A stretch of DNA of 64,000 nucleotides, from assembly GCA_022842595.1 (NCBI GenBank), contig JALHPF010000008.1, forward strand, positions 1 through 64,000. The letters are read 5' to 3'. Source of the DNA: Rubrivivax sp. (GTDB taxonomy: Bacteria > Pseudomonadota > Gammaproteobacteria > Burkholderiales > Burkholderiaceae_C). The position numbers were made by a program, and so were the translations under genes. This document shows, piece after piece, positions 1 through 9,161 of the stretch. Under the pieces are notes generated by a model. The model was not told the DNA's origin, ran no database searches, and saw only the letters and a list, made by a program, of their open reading frames with translations. How positions within the stretch are numbered: the first letter of the stretch is position 1; each line of letters starts with the position of its first letter.

Positions 1-272
1 CACCCCACCTGGGACGGCCGCCGCCGCGCGGCAGCTCGCTACGGGTTACGCCCTACGGGCTTCACCCTCCGCGACCTGCCGCGCACTCAAGGACTTACAC
101 CACTTCCTGGGAGTACGTCCGTGGTGGTCGATCGCTGAAGAAGAAACTGGCCAACGACGAGCCGAAGGGCGAGGCGATCGCCCACCAGACGGCTGCCAGT
201 GCCGGCGTGATTTCCCCGATGCCCACGACGGGCCGGCTGTTCACGCCTGACCCACTGGCATTCGCTGGTACG
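1..272. other. left edge, no supported gene
   Basis: No convincing gene is visible downstream of the YihY-family gene. Short frames exist on both strands, but none has a good start, a recognisable domain or coding-like composition. One plus-strand frame entering from the left edge ends at the TGA at 136-138 and could be the tail of something outside the window. Confidence 0.4.
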
Positions 273-1562
273 TCAGGAATTCCGGCCCTTGCGCCAGGGC
301 AGCAGGCGCGAAACCAGAACCATCGCGACCCCGAGGGCAGCGCCTGCGACGGCCGGCACCAGCAGCGCGGAAGGGCGCTGCCAGGGGGACGCTGGCTGGA
401 CTGAGGACCCGCTTGCACGCCCAGGTGCATGCAACGCCGCGGCATCCTGCGCAGGCCCGGCCTGCAGGCTGGGCATGCCGGCTGCAGGAACGGCGACGAC
501 GTCGAGATTGGACATGTCTTCCTTGCTTCGCTCGGGAATCGGCGGTGCGACGGGCGAGTCCTCTGGCGTGGGCTCGGCCCGATGACGGCGCGATCCGAAA
601 CGCTGCGCGTAGACCCAGGTGAACTCGGCGCCGACCAGGAAGACCTGCGCCGAGTAGTAGACCCACACGAAAATCACCGCAACCGAACCCGCAGCACCGA
701 AGCCGCTGGCCACGCCGGTCTTGCCGATGTACAGGCTGATGAGGAAACGCCCCGCCGTGAAGAGCATGGCAGTGACCGTGGCGCCGACCCACACATCACC
801 CCAGCTCACCTTGACGCGGGGCATCAGCTTGTAGATCAATGCGAAGACCGCCGTCGTCATCACGAACCCGACCACGGCGTTGATGATCTGGGCGAGCACT
901 TCCCAGCCTTCGAACCACCCGCCCCACCATTTGCCCAGCGCTGCAATGCCCGCCCCGGCGACCAGTGACACCATCAGCAAAAAGGCGATGCCCAGGATCA
1001 TGCCGAACGACAGGATCCGGGTGCGGACAAGCGTCACCAGGCCGCTGGTCCTGACGCGTGCAGGAGCCCGCCAGATGCGGTCCAGCGCATCCTGCAATTC
1101 ACCGAACACGGTGGTGGCACCGATCAGCAGCACCACCACACCGAGCACCGTGCCCAGAATGCCGGTGCTGGGCTTGCTGACGCTGCTGAGCAGATCCTGG
1201 ATCGCCCTGGCCGCGTCGGCGCCCATCAGGCCGTCGATCTGCGCAAAGATCGCCCCGCGCACGGCGTCGGCGCCGAACACCAGGCCAGCGACCGAGATGA
1301 CGATCACCAGCAGTGGCGCCAGCGAGAACACGGTGTAGTAGGACAGCGCAGCGCCCATGCTCGGAGCGTAGTCGTCGATCCACGCCACCATCGTCGCCTT
1401 GAGCATGCTCCACCATTCCCGCAGCGACCACCGCGAAGCCTGCTGCAGCGATGCCTTCGCGCCTTCACCGGCGTCGTGGGCCGTGTTGTCGGTGGCGGTG
1501 TCGGCGGGCGCCGGCACTTGGCGGCTCTTGGGAGCGCGCGTGACGCGAGTCACGGATCGCAT
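273..1562 (-). CDS. YihY/BrkB family inner-membrane protein
   Basis: This is a 429-residue member of the YihY/virulence factor BrkB (former 'ribonuclease BN') family. The family is an integral inner-membrane protein of unknown function; the old RNase BN assignment is known to be wrong. A polar N-terminal tail of about 60 residues precedes the family signature WIDDYAPSMGAALSYYTVFS, where an aromatic, Ala/Ser-rich first helix is typical. Several strongly hydrophobic segments follow up to about residue 310. The C-terminus adds a Pro/Ala-rich linker and one more hydrophobic stretch ending in a basic tail, so the protein is longer than the common core of about 300 residues. It is monocistronic here, with divergent or empty sequence on both sides. 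Confidence 0.9.
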   Translation of the reverse strand: MRSVTRVTRAPKSRQVPAPADTATDNTAHDAGEGAKASLQQASRWSLREWWSMLKATMVAWIDDYAPSMGAALSYYTVFSLAPLLVIVISVAGLVFGADAVRGAIFAQIDGLMGADAARAIQDLLSSVSKPSTGILGTVLGVVVLLIGATTVFGELQDALDRIWRAPARVRTSGLVTLVRTRILSFGMILGIAFLLMVSLVAGAGIAALGKWWGGWFEGWEVLAQIINAVVGFVMTTAVFALIYKLMPRVKVSWGDVWVGATVTAMLFTAGRFLISLYIGKTGVASGFGAAGSVAVIFVWVYYSAQVFLVGAEFTWVYAQRFGSRRHRAEPTPEDSPVAPPIPERSKEDMSNLDVVAVPAAGMPSLQAGPAQDAAALHAPGRASGSSVQPASPWQRPSALLVPAVAGAALGVAMVLVSRLLPWRKGRNS

Positions 1563-1896
1563 GTCCAGGACGGCATCTGGGCCTGCGAGATCGGGGATCC
1601 GATCGCCAGGTGTCGGTCAGTGGCTCGGCGGGCGGTTGGCGCGCGGGGGTGGGGACAGTTCATGGAGTTTCCGGTGGCAGCCAGGATTCTTCATCGGCAG
1701 AACTCGAACGGCGACAGCGCAGGGCACTTCAGCTTGTAGGACAAGGCGCTGGCGCCTGCGAGCCTTCGTGCCGCTGCGGCGTGGGGCGCCTGTCGTCCTA
1801 CGCCTACAAACGGTCGGACATCTGTCCGCCTGCATGCCCTGGAGTTCCTGCCTACGATCGATTTCGTCTATCAACAGCCATTCACAGGAGACGGCC
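1563..1896. other. intergenic region, 334 bp
   Basis: This is the divergent space between the YihY-family gene (minus) and the DUF2383 gene (plus), so it should hold both promoters. I see no clear sigma-70 boxes, repeats or coding potential in it. Confidence 0.5.
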
Positions 1897-2325
1897 ATGA
1901 GCCTTCGAGCGAGCGACGCACTGCATGACATTCACACCGCCACCAACGACGTCCTGAAGGGCTACCTGGAGATGTCCGAACGGGCCCAGCCCGACGTTCA
2001 GGCGGTCATCCGTGGGCTGACTGCCATGCACGAGCGGCATGCCGCGGAGCAGGGGGCCGAACTGGCCCGTCTGCGCGAGGCGGGCGGTGGCGATACCTCT
2101 GTGCAAGGCACCGTGAACAAGGTCGTGGTGATCTTGCGCGACTGGCTGTCGAAAATCGACCGGGACGTGCTGCCGGCCGTGCGCGATGGCGAGGAGTCTC
2201 TGCGCGATGAGTATGTCAAGGCGCTGCAGGAAGCGGAAGTCTCGGGGCACCCGTCAGTCGCCACCTTGCTGAAGACGCAGATGGACGCCATCAGCAGCGA
2301 GATCGCCCGACTGCCCAAGGGCTGA
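1897..2325 (+). CDS. PA2169-type four-helix-bundle protein (DUF2383)
   Basis: This encodes 142 residues beginning MSLRASDALHDIHTATNDVL. The sequence is almost entirely amphipathic helix, with the regular acidic/basic spacing of the DUF2383 / PA2169-family four-helix bundle, a ferritin-like fold often linked to stress. The open frame continues far upstream, but ATG 1897 is preferred: it is preceded by CAGGAGACGGCC, a good Shine-Dalgarno, and the family starts there. Length fits the family (about 140-150 residues). The function is unknown, and there is no operon partner. Confidence 0.85.
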   Translation: MSLRASDALHDIHTATNDVLKGYLEMSERAQPDVQAVIRGLTAMHERHAAEQGAELARLREAGGGDTSVQGTVNKVVVILRDWLSKIDRDVLPAVRDGEESLRDEYVKALQEAEVSGHPSVATLLKTQMDAISSEIARLPKG

Positions 2326-2329
2326 GCAG

Positions 2330-2500
2330 GCGTTGACCGCGCATGTGCGGCGGCCCGCGGTGCGGCTGCCGATACACCGGGTCCGAAGCGGTTGCCGGCT
2401 CGGACATCCGGAGCGCGCCGCAGGAGGGACAGAACCCGCGCCGCTTGCCGCTGAACGCCAGCAGCTCGTCGTGGCCGAACTCGGCCGAAGTGCCGGCCGC
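2330..2500 (-). pseudogene. IS91-family transposase fragment
   Basis: In one minus frame the peptide around 2480-2405 reads GHDELLAFSGKRRGFCPSCG followed by ALRMSEPA. That closely matches the N-terminal zinc-binding region of IS91/ISCR transposases (CGHxxLVAFSCKxRGFCPSCGxRRMAxxA). Two expected Cys positions are lost: the CxxC partner upstream, and Ser replaces... the first Cys of the SCK motif, which reads SGK here. Nothing of the catalytic HUH/Tyr region follows. This is a scar of an insertion, next to the decayed iorB fragment. Confidence 0.6.
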
Positions 2501-2599
2501 GGTGTGGGCGACGAGCCACCTTGATGCCTCGCCGCTGACATCTGCCCTCCGTCGCGGGGACTGCGACAGGTGCCTGTGCGTCCCACGGGGCGTGGCGGC

Positions 2600-2873
2600 G
2601 CAATGCCACGGGCTCGGTAGTGGCGGCATGGGCCAACTCGTCGATCAGGCTCCTGAGGGCGAAGGCATTGGTCGACGCATACACAGCGCGCCGCCGCTTG
2701 ACCAGCAGAGGCAGGTGCAGAGCCAGATCGGCCAGGCGCAGGTGCGGCACACTGCGCCTGTAGGCCTCGGGCAGGCCATCCTCGGCCAGCATTTGCGCTG
2801 CCAAGTCGTAGGCGCCCTGGGCCACGGCGCAGTGCACAGTGAGCATGACCCGACTGTCTTTCGCGAGGCGCAC
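2600..2873 (-). pseudogene. remnant of IorB-type molybdenum hydroxylase large subunit
   Basis: The minus-strand frame contains RRAVYASTNAFALRSLIDEL followed by AHAATTEPVALRR. This resembles the C-terminal part of the molybdopterin-binding subunit of isoquinoline 1-oxidoreductase-type aldehyde oxidases (family pattern WRSVxxSxNAFxxESFIDELAHAAGxDPxAxR). Only about 90 residues survive; the remainder of a protein of more than 700 residues is missing, and the frame runs into unrelated sequence with an IS91 fragment. It lies immediately downstream of the decayed iorA copy on the same strand, as in functional iorAB operons. Family assignment is from motif recall. Confidence 0.6.
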
Positions 2874-2994
2874 TCATGCGTTCAGCGCCTGACCGGCGGC
2901 AGCAGCCTCCGCCGCGCTCAGCACGCGGCCGACGCTGGCCTTGGGCCGCCCAGGCGCGGCCTTGGCGGCCGGGCACCAGCCGAGCGCCAGCGTG

Positions 2995-3570
2995 GCGGGC
3001 CGGCTGCGCGCCCAGCCGCATGGCTGCATCGGCGATCGCGGCACGCATGTGGGGCGTACTGACGCAGCAACACCGGTTCGTCAGCGTGGCCTCGACCGGC
3101 GCTGGCGTCGGCGGCCGTTAGGGCTTCAGCAGATCGTTAACGGTCATCAGGAAACCACCCGGGCAGTAACCACATTGATGTACCGGGTGGGCCAGCCAGG
3201 CGTTCTGCAGCGCCCGACCGACACGGTCATGATTCAACGCCTCGATCGTCCTCACCGCGCGACCACCCGCGGCCCGCAGCGGGCGCACGCAGCTGCGCAC
3301 GGCGGTGCCGTCCAGGTGCACGGTGCAGGCACCGCACAGGCCGGCCCCGTAACCGTACTTGGTGCCAGTGAGTTGCAGGTCGTCGCGTAGCACCCGCAGC
3401 AGGGGTGTGGCCGGGTCGGCGCCGACCTCGTGCCTGCGACCGTTCAGGGTCGAGGCGGTTCGCAAGGGTTCCTTCCTCTGTCGGGGTGGGGCCGTCGCGG
3501 GGCGGGGCGTGCGATTGGCGTTGGGACCATGGCTGTGGTGCTGTTGATCCGAGCCGCAAGCCTTGGTCAC
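2995..3570 (-). pseudogene. frameshifted IorA-type (2Fe-2S) subunit of a molybdenum hydroxylase
   Basis: The reading frame encodes DPATPLLRVLRDDLQLTGTK, then YGYGAGLCGACTVHLDG and QCGYCPGGFLMTVNDLL, the two [2Fe-2S] regions of small subunits such as IorA. Several features mark it as dead. The frame stops at 3118, right after LLKP, while the expected next part (matching DAMxGNxCRCGTYxRIRxAI) continues in another frame as TLTNRCCCVSTPHMRAAIAD near 3090-3000. The first plant-type ferredoxin Cys (GCGxxxCGAC) is Tyr, and the CRCG motif is altered. A frameshift plus loss of cluster ligands indicates a pseudogene. Confidence 0.75.
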
Positions 3571-3748
3571 TCGGTGTGACCGCGCAGTGACGGCCTTGCC
3601 AGGGGTGACCCGTCGGCACGGCCTCGCTGTCCCTGCGCTTCCCTCTGGAGAGAGGTCACGCCGCCGTCACGCCGCCTTGCCGACAGTGCCGACCTCGCCC
3701 TACCCGGGGCAACCGCAAGCCCCTTCACCGCTCACCTGAGAGACCACC

Positions 3749-5089
3749 ATGGCGTTGACCCAGCATCCGAATCGCTCCCTGCGCACATACGCGCTGTCAC
3801 TGCTCACCGTGGCGGCCCTGGCTGCCTGCGGCGGTGGTGGCGACGCCGGCCCTACACCGAACCCGCCCGCCCAGCCGCTGGCCTGCCTGGACCTGCCGCA
3901 GATCACATGGCACGCCAGCGCCATCGCGGCGGCCGACTGGAACGATGTGCTGGTCGACCGCCGCAACCGCGTCTGGCTGGCCGGCTGGGCTGAAGGCGAG
4001 GTCGGCCGAGAGCGGCTCGACCCTTCCGGAAACAGCCGCGCCGTCGTTCTTCAGCTCGACACCGACGGGCGCACGTTGTGGGACAGCCGGGCCGAGTTCG
4101 ACTCGCCCGGCACCGACGTGGCCGAGGCCCTGGCGCTGGGCACCGATGGCCGCCTGTACGTGGCTGGGCGCACCACGGGCACGCTGGACGGCCGCGCCAA
4201 TGCCGGTCAGTTCGACGCCTTCATCGCCTGGGCCGATGGCGCCACGCCGGCCACCACCTGGCAGCGGCTGCAGACCGGCACCGAGCGCCCCGAGCGTCCC
4301 CGCCGGCTGGCGGTGGCCGACAACGGCGACCTGCACCTGGCCGGCTGGGACGACGAGTTCGTGCCGACCAACTTCGTGGTCGCCTGGCAGGACCCGATCG
4401 CATTCCGCTTCAGCCGCCAGGGCGATGGTCTGACACAAGCCTGGCGCCACCAAGGTGGTAGTGACGTGCCCGACATCGCCGACGGCTTGGCCGTCGATGG
4501 GGCGGGCAACACCTATTTGGGCGGGTCGGTGCAGAGCGGTGGGCAGCGTGGCATGTTCTTGCGCAAGCTCGATGCCAGCGGTCGAGCCTTGTGGACGGCC
4601 CGGTACACCAGCCTGCCGGTGGACCACATCGCGGCGGTACAGCTGCTGCCCGACGGCAACCTGCTCGTGGCCGGCAGCGTCTACGGCGCGTTCCGCGGCA
4701 ACACCAGCTTTGGCGAGCAGGATGTGTTCGTCGCTCGCGTCGCCGCTGACGACGGCCGCGTGCTGGCCAGCTGGCAGTACGGCGGCGCTGGCAGCGAGTG
4801 GCTGACCGACATGAAGATCGACGCGCAGGGCCGCATCATGCTGCTGGGTGAAACCGACGGCAGCGTGGTGCCAGGCCAAGCCAATGCAGGCGCGGCCGAC
4901 ATCTTCATGCTCAGGCTGGATTCCGAGGGCCAAGTGCTCGCGCGAACGCAGTGGGGCACGGCCGCCGACGAGCAGGCGCGCCGGCTGGCGGCCGACAGCT
5001 GCGGGCGCGTGGTGGCCACTGGGGCCTCGAGTCGCGAAGGCGCAGCCGGCCCCAAGCGCGCCGGCGTGCTGTGGTTCTGGCGGCCCTGA
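3749..5089 (+). CDS. lipoprotein with beta-propeller (SBBP-like) repeats
   Basis: The 446-residue precursor has a hydrophobic signal peptide ending in LAACGGGG at residues 27-34, a classical lipobox with the lipidated Cys at about 30. The mature part repeats units of the form GxxDxFVARVxxDGxVLxxxQxGG, with pieces such as DGNLLVAGSVYGAF and GQANAGAADIFMLRLDSEGQ. These are typical of SBBP-type beta-propeller repeats that make a rigid scaffold or binding surface. It is likely anchored at the outer membrane. The next gene on the same strand starts 104 bp downstream and encodes a giant BTAD regulator, which may control or sense it. The ligand is unknown. Confidence 0.75.
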   Translation: MALTQHPNRSLRTYALSLLTVAALAACGGGGDAGPTPNPPAQPLACLDLPQITWHASAIAAADWNDVLVDRRNRVWLAGWAEGEVGRERLDPSGNSRAVVLQLDTDGRTLWDSRAEFDSPGTDVAEALALGTDGRLYVAGRTTGTLDGRANAGQFDAFIAWADGATPATTWQRLQTGTERPERPRRLAVADNGDLHLAGWDDEFVPTNFVVAWQDPIAFRFSRQGDGLTQAWRHQGGSDVPDIADGLAVDGAGNTYLGGSVQSGGQRGMFLRKLDASGRALWTARYTSLPVDHIAAVQLLPDGNLLVAGSVYGAFRGNTSFGEQDVFVARVAADDGRVLASWQYGGAGSEWLTDMKIDAQGRIMLLGETDGSVVPGQANAGAADIFMLRLDSEGQVLARTQWGTAADEQARRLAADSCGRVVATGASSREGAAGPKRAGVLWFWRP

Positions 5090-5193
5090 GACTCTGGCCT
5101 TGGCGAGGGTGCCGTCGGCCGCAGTTGATTGGGGGCGTCGGTGGCGTGACCTGCCGGCTACGGCAAGAATTCGGCCTTGGATCTGCACCGGCC

Positions 5194-8100
5194 ATGCCCA
5201 CGCTCCACCTCTTCGGCACACCGCGACTGGCCGCCCCCGGCCGGGTCGACCTGACGCTGTCCGCGCGCGAGGCCGGATTGCTGGCCTGGCTGCACCTGGA
5301 AGGTCCCAGCCCCCGGGCGCGTGTCGCCGGGCTGCTGTGGCCTGGGGGCGATGAGTCGCAGGCGCGCGCCAATCTTCGCCAGGCTCTGGTGCGGCTGAAG
5401 CGGGCGGCTGGCGAGGTACTGGCCGAATCCGCTGGCGTGCTGCGGCTGGCCGACGATGTGACCGTGGCACCCGATGGCACACCAGACGCAGGTGACGCGA
5501 AAGCCAGCCTTGCAACGCACCGCCTGCTCGGCCCGCTGGAGTTCGACGACGCGCCCGAATTTTCCGAATGGCTGCAGACACGGCGCGAGGCGGCCTCGCG
5601 CGAGCGTCGGCGACGGCAGTTGGCGATGGCCCGTCAAGCAGTCGACGCCGGTGCGCTTGACGCAGCCCTGGCAGCGGCCGAGGCCGTGCTGGCCGCCGAC
5701 AACGCGGTGGAGGACGCCCATCGGCTGCGCATGGAGGTGTTCTACCTGCGGGGTGACCGTGGCGCCGCCATCACCGCCTGGGACGACTGCCGCGATGCCC
5801 TGCGCGCCGCCTATGGCATCACACCCAGCGCAGCCACCAACGAACTTGGCCGACTCGTGCTGGCCGCCGAAGCGGCGGGCCAGCAGCAAGGCGTGTCGGC
5901 CCAGGCGCGGACCCGGTATGCCGTGGCCGCCGCCGTGCTGCCCGCGGCCCTGCGGCGACCCCCGCATCTGGTCGGCCGCGAAGCCGCGATTGCGGAGATC
6001 GAACGGGCCTTTGCGCTCGGGCATGGTGTGGTCGTGGCCGGGCCAGGTGGCATCGGTAAGAGCCGGCTGCTGGCGCAGGCAGCGGCGGTGATGGAGCCGG
6101 CCGTAATGGTGGGCGCCCGGCCAGGCGACGAACATCAGCCCGGTATGGTGGCCTCGCGCCTCGTGGCGGCTGCGGTCGAACGTTTCGGGCCCGACCTGAA
6201 CAGCGCCACGCGTGCCGACATCGCCCTGTTGCGGCCCGGCGGGCCAGCGCGTGGCCAGGCCCTGCAGTCGGCGCTCGAGCATCGGCGCGTGCTGGCCTCG
6301 GTGGCGCGCACCATGCTGGCCTGCCACGCCAAGGGCATGCGGCTGGTGGTTGTGGACGACCTGCAATTCGCCGATGACCTGAGCATGGAAGCCATCGGCG
6401 TGGTCGTGGGTGGCTGGCTGACACAGCCCCCCGACAGCGCAGCGCTGCCGCTTTTCGGCTGCCGGCCGAGTGAACTGCGTCCACCTGCTGCGGCCCTGGT
6501 GCGCATGATGGATGGCAGCACGCGCAGCACGCGCATCGACCTGGCGCCCTGGTCGGCCAGGGACATCGAGGCCCTGCTCGCCAGTCTGCCGCTGGACTTG
6601 ACCGGTGCCGCTTCGCTGGACCACACGGCGCTGGCTCGGGCGCTGCATGCACGGGTGGGAGGCAACCCGGCTTTCGTGCTCGAATCGGTGAAGGCACTGT
6701 GGCTCAGCGGCCTGGACGCGTGGAAGCAGGGGCAGCCGTTGGTCGTGCCGGCCACGCTGCTGGAGTCGCTGCGCCAGCGGCTGGCGCAGCTGTCCGGCGA
6801 GGCACTGCAACTGGCGCAGCTGGCGGCCGTGGCGGGTGACGATTTCTCCTTGCCGCTGGCTGCATCGGCGCTGGGCCGACCGGCGCTGGCCCTGGCGCCG
6901 CTGTTCGCCGAACTTGAAGCAGCGCAGTTGCTGGACGGCATCCGCTTCAGCCATGACTTGGTGGCTGAGGCCGCTCGCACGGCCTTGCCTTCAGCGCTGC
7001 TGGCGCCGCTGCACCAGCTGGTGGCCGAGCACCTGCGCTCGCAGCGCGGTGCGGCCGCCCGCATCGCCTGGCACCTGCAACAGGCGGGTGACGAGGTGGC
7101 GGCTGTGCCCTGGTACCTGGCGGCCGGGCAGGCCGCACGCGACCGCTGGCAACTTGCTGACGCCGGACGCAGCTTCGAAGCGGCTGCCTTGGGTATGGAG
7201 CGTCGGCGGCTCGAGGGCGGGCCGGCGTTGCCTGCGGAGCATCCGCGTTCGGCCGCCCCCGCCCCTGCATCTTCCAGCCCGACTGCGGCCGGCGCGCCCG
7301 ACAGCATCGCCGGCACCTGGCTGCAGGCTGCGCGCTGGTGGACCGCCGTCAGCGACTACGCCGCCGCGCTGCGGGCGCTGGACCGCGGCCTGGCCACCGC
7401 AGGCACCCTGGCCGAGCGACTGGAACTGCAGGCCAGCCGAGTGGTGGTGCTGCTCAACAGCCAGCGCGTCGACGAAGCCACCGTACAGGCCTTGTCTTTG
7501 GCCGATGCCCTGCAGAGCGAGGGCGACGCCTTGCACGCCGACCGTCTGGCGGCGGCCCTGTTTGCATGCGCCGCCGTCGCGCCGTACAGCCCGCAGCCGC
7601 AGCGCCTGGCCGCGCTGTGCGATGCCGTGCGCACTCGCTGCGAATCCGGGCCTCCGCGGGCGCGCTTGTCTTTCCACCTCGCGGTGGGCACCTGCCTCAA
7701 CTGGCTGGGCCAGCCGCTGCAGGCAGGCTCTGACCTGCAGCAGGCGCGCCGCCTGGCCGACGACTTTCGTGACCACGGCAGCATCGTCAACGTCACGCAC
7801 CAGCAGTTGCGCGGTGCGCTGCTGCTGGGCGATGCCCAAGGGGCGCTGGCCGCCGCGCAGGACTGCGGCAAGGCCGTGCAGGCAGGCGGGTATGGCCTCA
7901 GTTTCCGGCTGCATGCCTGGGCGGCACAGGCCCTGGCGGCACTGGCTGCGGGCCAGCCGGCAGGGGCCCTGGACGCCTTGCAGGCGCTGCAGGGCGGGCT
8001 GGCTGGCGTGGACTTGCGCAGCGAGCCCGAAGTCGCGGCCGCTCGGGCCGTGGCCTGGTGTGCCCTGGGGAGGATCGACATGGCATCGCAGGATCTACCG

Positions 8101-8628
8101 GCATGCGAGGGATGGCTAGCCTTTGCTCACTGGCGCCTCGCAGCGACGGCCACGGCACGTGAGGCTGCGCTGGCCGAGATGGCCAGGCTCTGGCCCGCTC
8201 AAGACGGCATCATGGGCTGTCGGCGCCGCGTACTTGCAGCGACCCTGGCCATGCCCGCGCAGCCGGACGCCGAGGCCCTGGTGGCCGAACTGCGTGGCCG
8301 CGCGCTGTGGCCTCTGGCGCGCCAAGCGCATGGCATCGCAGCGCGATCAGCCCTGGCCGCCGGTGACGGCGAACATGCCGCTGCGCATGCCCGGCAGGCC
8401 CTGGCGCTGGCCGAACATGTCGACCCGTGGTCCGATGACGGCGCGGCGGTGTGGCTCGATGCGGCTGCGGTGCTGCACGCCGCCGGTGAGGTCGCCGAGG
8501 CGGCCGCGGCACGGGAGCAGGGACGCGCCTGGGTCGCCCGGGCGGCTGAAGAGCTTCCTGACGTTGCGGCCCGCGTGGACTGGTGCGACCGTCATCCGCT
8601 GCACCGGGCTCTGCTGGCGGATGGATGA
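5194..8628 (+). CDS. BTAD/AAA-ATPase/TPR transcriptional regulator
   Basis: This is a 1144-residue multidomain regulator. Residues 1-90 are a winged-helix of the OmpR/SARP kind (RVAGLLWPGGDESQARANLRQALVRLK). About 105-250 is a bacterial transcriptional activation domain (helical, ending at YGITPSAATNELGRL). About 260-560 is an AAA/NACHT-like ATPase with Walker A GPGGIGKSRLL near 284-294 and Walker B LVVVDDLQFAD near 384. The rest is Ala/Leu-rich TPR-like helices. ATG 5194 was chosen over the longer frame because the wing domain (MPTLHLFGTPRL) begins there. The architecture suits an ATP-gated signal integrator. It is commonest in Actinobacteria (AfsR-like) but known in proteobacteria. Its target is unknown, and the preceding lipoprotein is the best candidate. 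Confidence 0.8.
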   Translation: MPTLHLFGTPRLAAPGRVDLTLSAREAGLLAWLHLEGPSPRARVAGLLWPGGDESQARANLRQALVRLKRAAGEVLAESAGVLRLADDVTVAPDGTPDAGDAKASLATHRLLGPLEFDDAPEFSEWLQTRREAASRERRRRQLAMARQAVDAGALDAALAAAEAVLAADNAVEDAHRLRMEVFYLRGDRGAAITAWDDCRDALRAAYGITPSAATNELGRLVLAAEAAGQQQGVSAQARTRYAVAAAVLPAALRRPPHLVGREAAIAEIERAFALGHGVVVAGPGGIGKSRLLAQAAAVMEPAVMVGARPGDEHQPGMVASRLVAAAVERFGPDLNSATRADIALLRPGGPARGQALQSALEHRRVLASVARTMLACHAKGMRLVVVDDLQFADDLSMEAIGVVVGGWLTQPPDSAALPLFGCRPSELRPPAAALVRMMDGSTRSTRIDLAPWSARDIEALLASLPLDLTGAASLDHTALARALHARVGGNPAFVLESVKALWLSGLDAWKQGQPLVVPATLLESLRQRLAQLSGEALQLAQLAAVAGDDFSLPLAASALGRPALALAPLFAELEAAQLLDGIRFSHDLVAEAARTALPSALLAPLHQLVAEHLRSQRGAAARIAWHLQQAGDEVAAVPWYLAAGQAARDRWQLADAGRSFEAAALGMERRRLEGGPALPAEHPRSAAPAPASSSPTAAGAPDSIAGTWLQAARWWTAVSDYAAALRALDRGLATAGTLAERLELQASRVVVLLNSQRVDEATVQALSLADALQSEGDALHADRLAAALFACAAVAPYSPQPQRLAALCDAVRTRCESGPPRARLSFHLAVGTCLNWLGQPLQAGSDLQQARRLADDFRDHGSIVNVTHQQLRGALLLGDAQGALAAAQDCGKAVQAGGYGLSFRLHAWAAQALAALAAGQPAGALDALQALQGGLAGVDLRSEPEVAAARAVAWCALGRIDMASQDLPACEGWLAFAHWRLAATATAREAALAEMARLWPAQDGIMGCRRRVLAATLAMPAQPDAEALVAELRGRALWPLARQAHGIAARSALAAGDGEHAAAHARQALALAEHVDPWSDDGAAVWLDAAAVLHAAGEVAEAAAAREQGRAWVARAAEELPDVAARVDWCDRHPLHRALLADG

Positions 8629-8686
8629 GCAGGAAGGCCGGAACGCGGCAGGCGCCGCAGCGATTCCGGGTGAGCGCGCTTCGGGT
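8629..8686. other. convergent gap
   Basis: A short convergent gap separates the BTAD regulator from the minus-strand operon. I see no strong intrinsic terminator. Confidence 0.4.
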
Positions 8687-9148
8687 TCACCAGGGCTGGT
8701 CGCGCCCCGGCCAAGCCACGTGCTGGAAGGGCCACTCAGCCGCCACCCACCGGCGAAACACGGCCCCGAGGCGAGCTTCAAGGCCACCAGCAACGAGGTC
8801 GCTGCGCGCCCAATAGTAGGCCTCGGCGTCGAAGCCTGGGGTGTCGCTCGGATCCAGGTAACAGCAGCCCAGCAGCGTGCGTTGGTCGGGCGACATGACG
8901 GCCCAGTTGAAGGACAGTCGCAGCTGGAACTCCTTCTGGTGCCAGCCCAGGTCCACCAGGTCCTGCATCAGCGTGAGATCAGCCCGCGGCCAACCCCAGC
9001 CCGGGCCAAAAAGCTGCCACAGACGTTCGCGGCTGCTCATCACTGCGTCGTAGTCCAGCACCAGATGGTCGACGCGCAGCGGCGTGAGCATGAACTCGTC
9101 GGTGGCCGGGGGCTCGGGAATCATGAAGTCGCGGGGCAGGAAGGGCAT
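8687..9148 (-). CDS. uncharacterised protein, GNAT-like candidate
   Basis: The 153-residue protein starts MPFLPRDFMIPEPPATDEFM. The order of elements is a Pro-rich lead, then LTPLRVDHLVLDYDAVMSSR, then a core in which an aspartate-rich turn (YLDPSDTPGFDAEAYYWARS) follows a beta-strand (RTLLGCCYL). This resembles atypical N-acetyltransferase-fold proteins, but I cannot confirm catalytic residues. ATG 9148 is chosen because GGGGAACACC lies just upstream and a longer frame would run into the SDR gene. It sits 13 bp downstream of the SDR stop, so the two are probably co-transcribed. Confidence 0.7.
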   Translation of the reverse strand: MPFLPRDFMIPEPPATDEFMLTPLRVDHLVLDYDAVMSSRERLWQLFGPGWGWPRADLTLMQDLVDLGWHQKEFQLRLSFNWAVMSPDQRTLLGCCYLDPSDTPGFDAEAYYWARSDLVAGGLEARLGAVFRRWVAAEWPFQHVAWPGRDQPW

Positions 9149-9161
9149 GGTGTTCCCCGGT

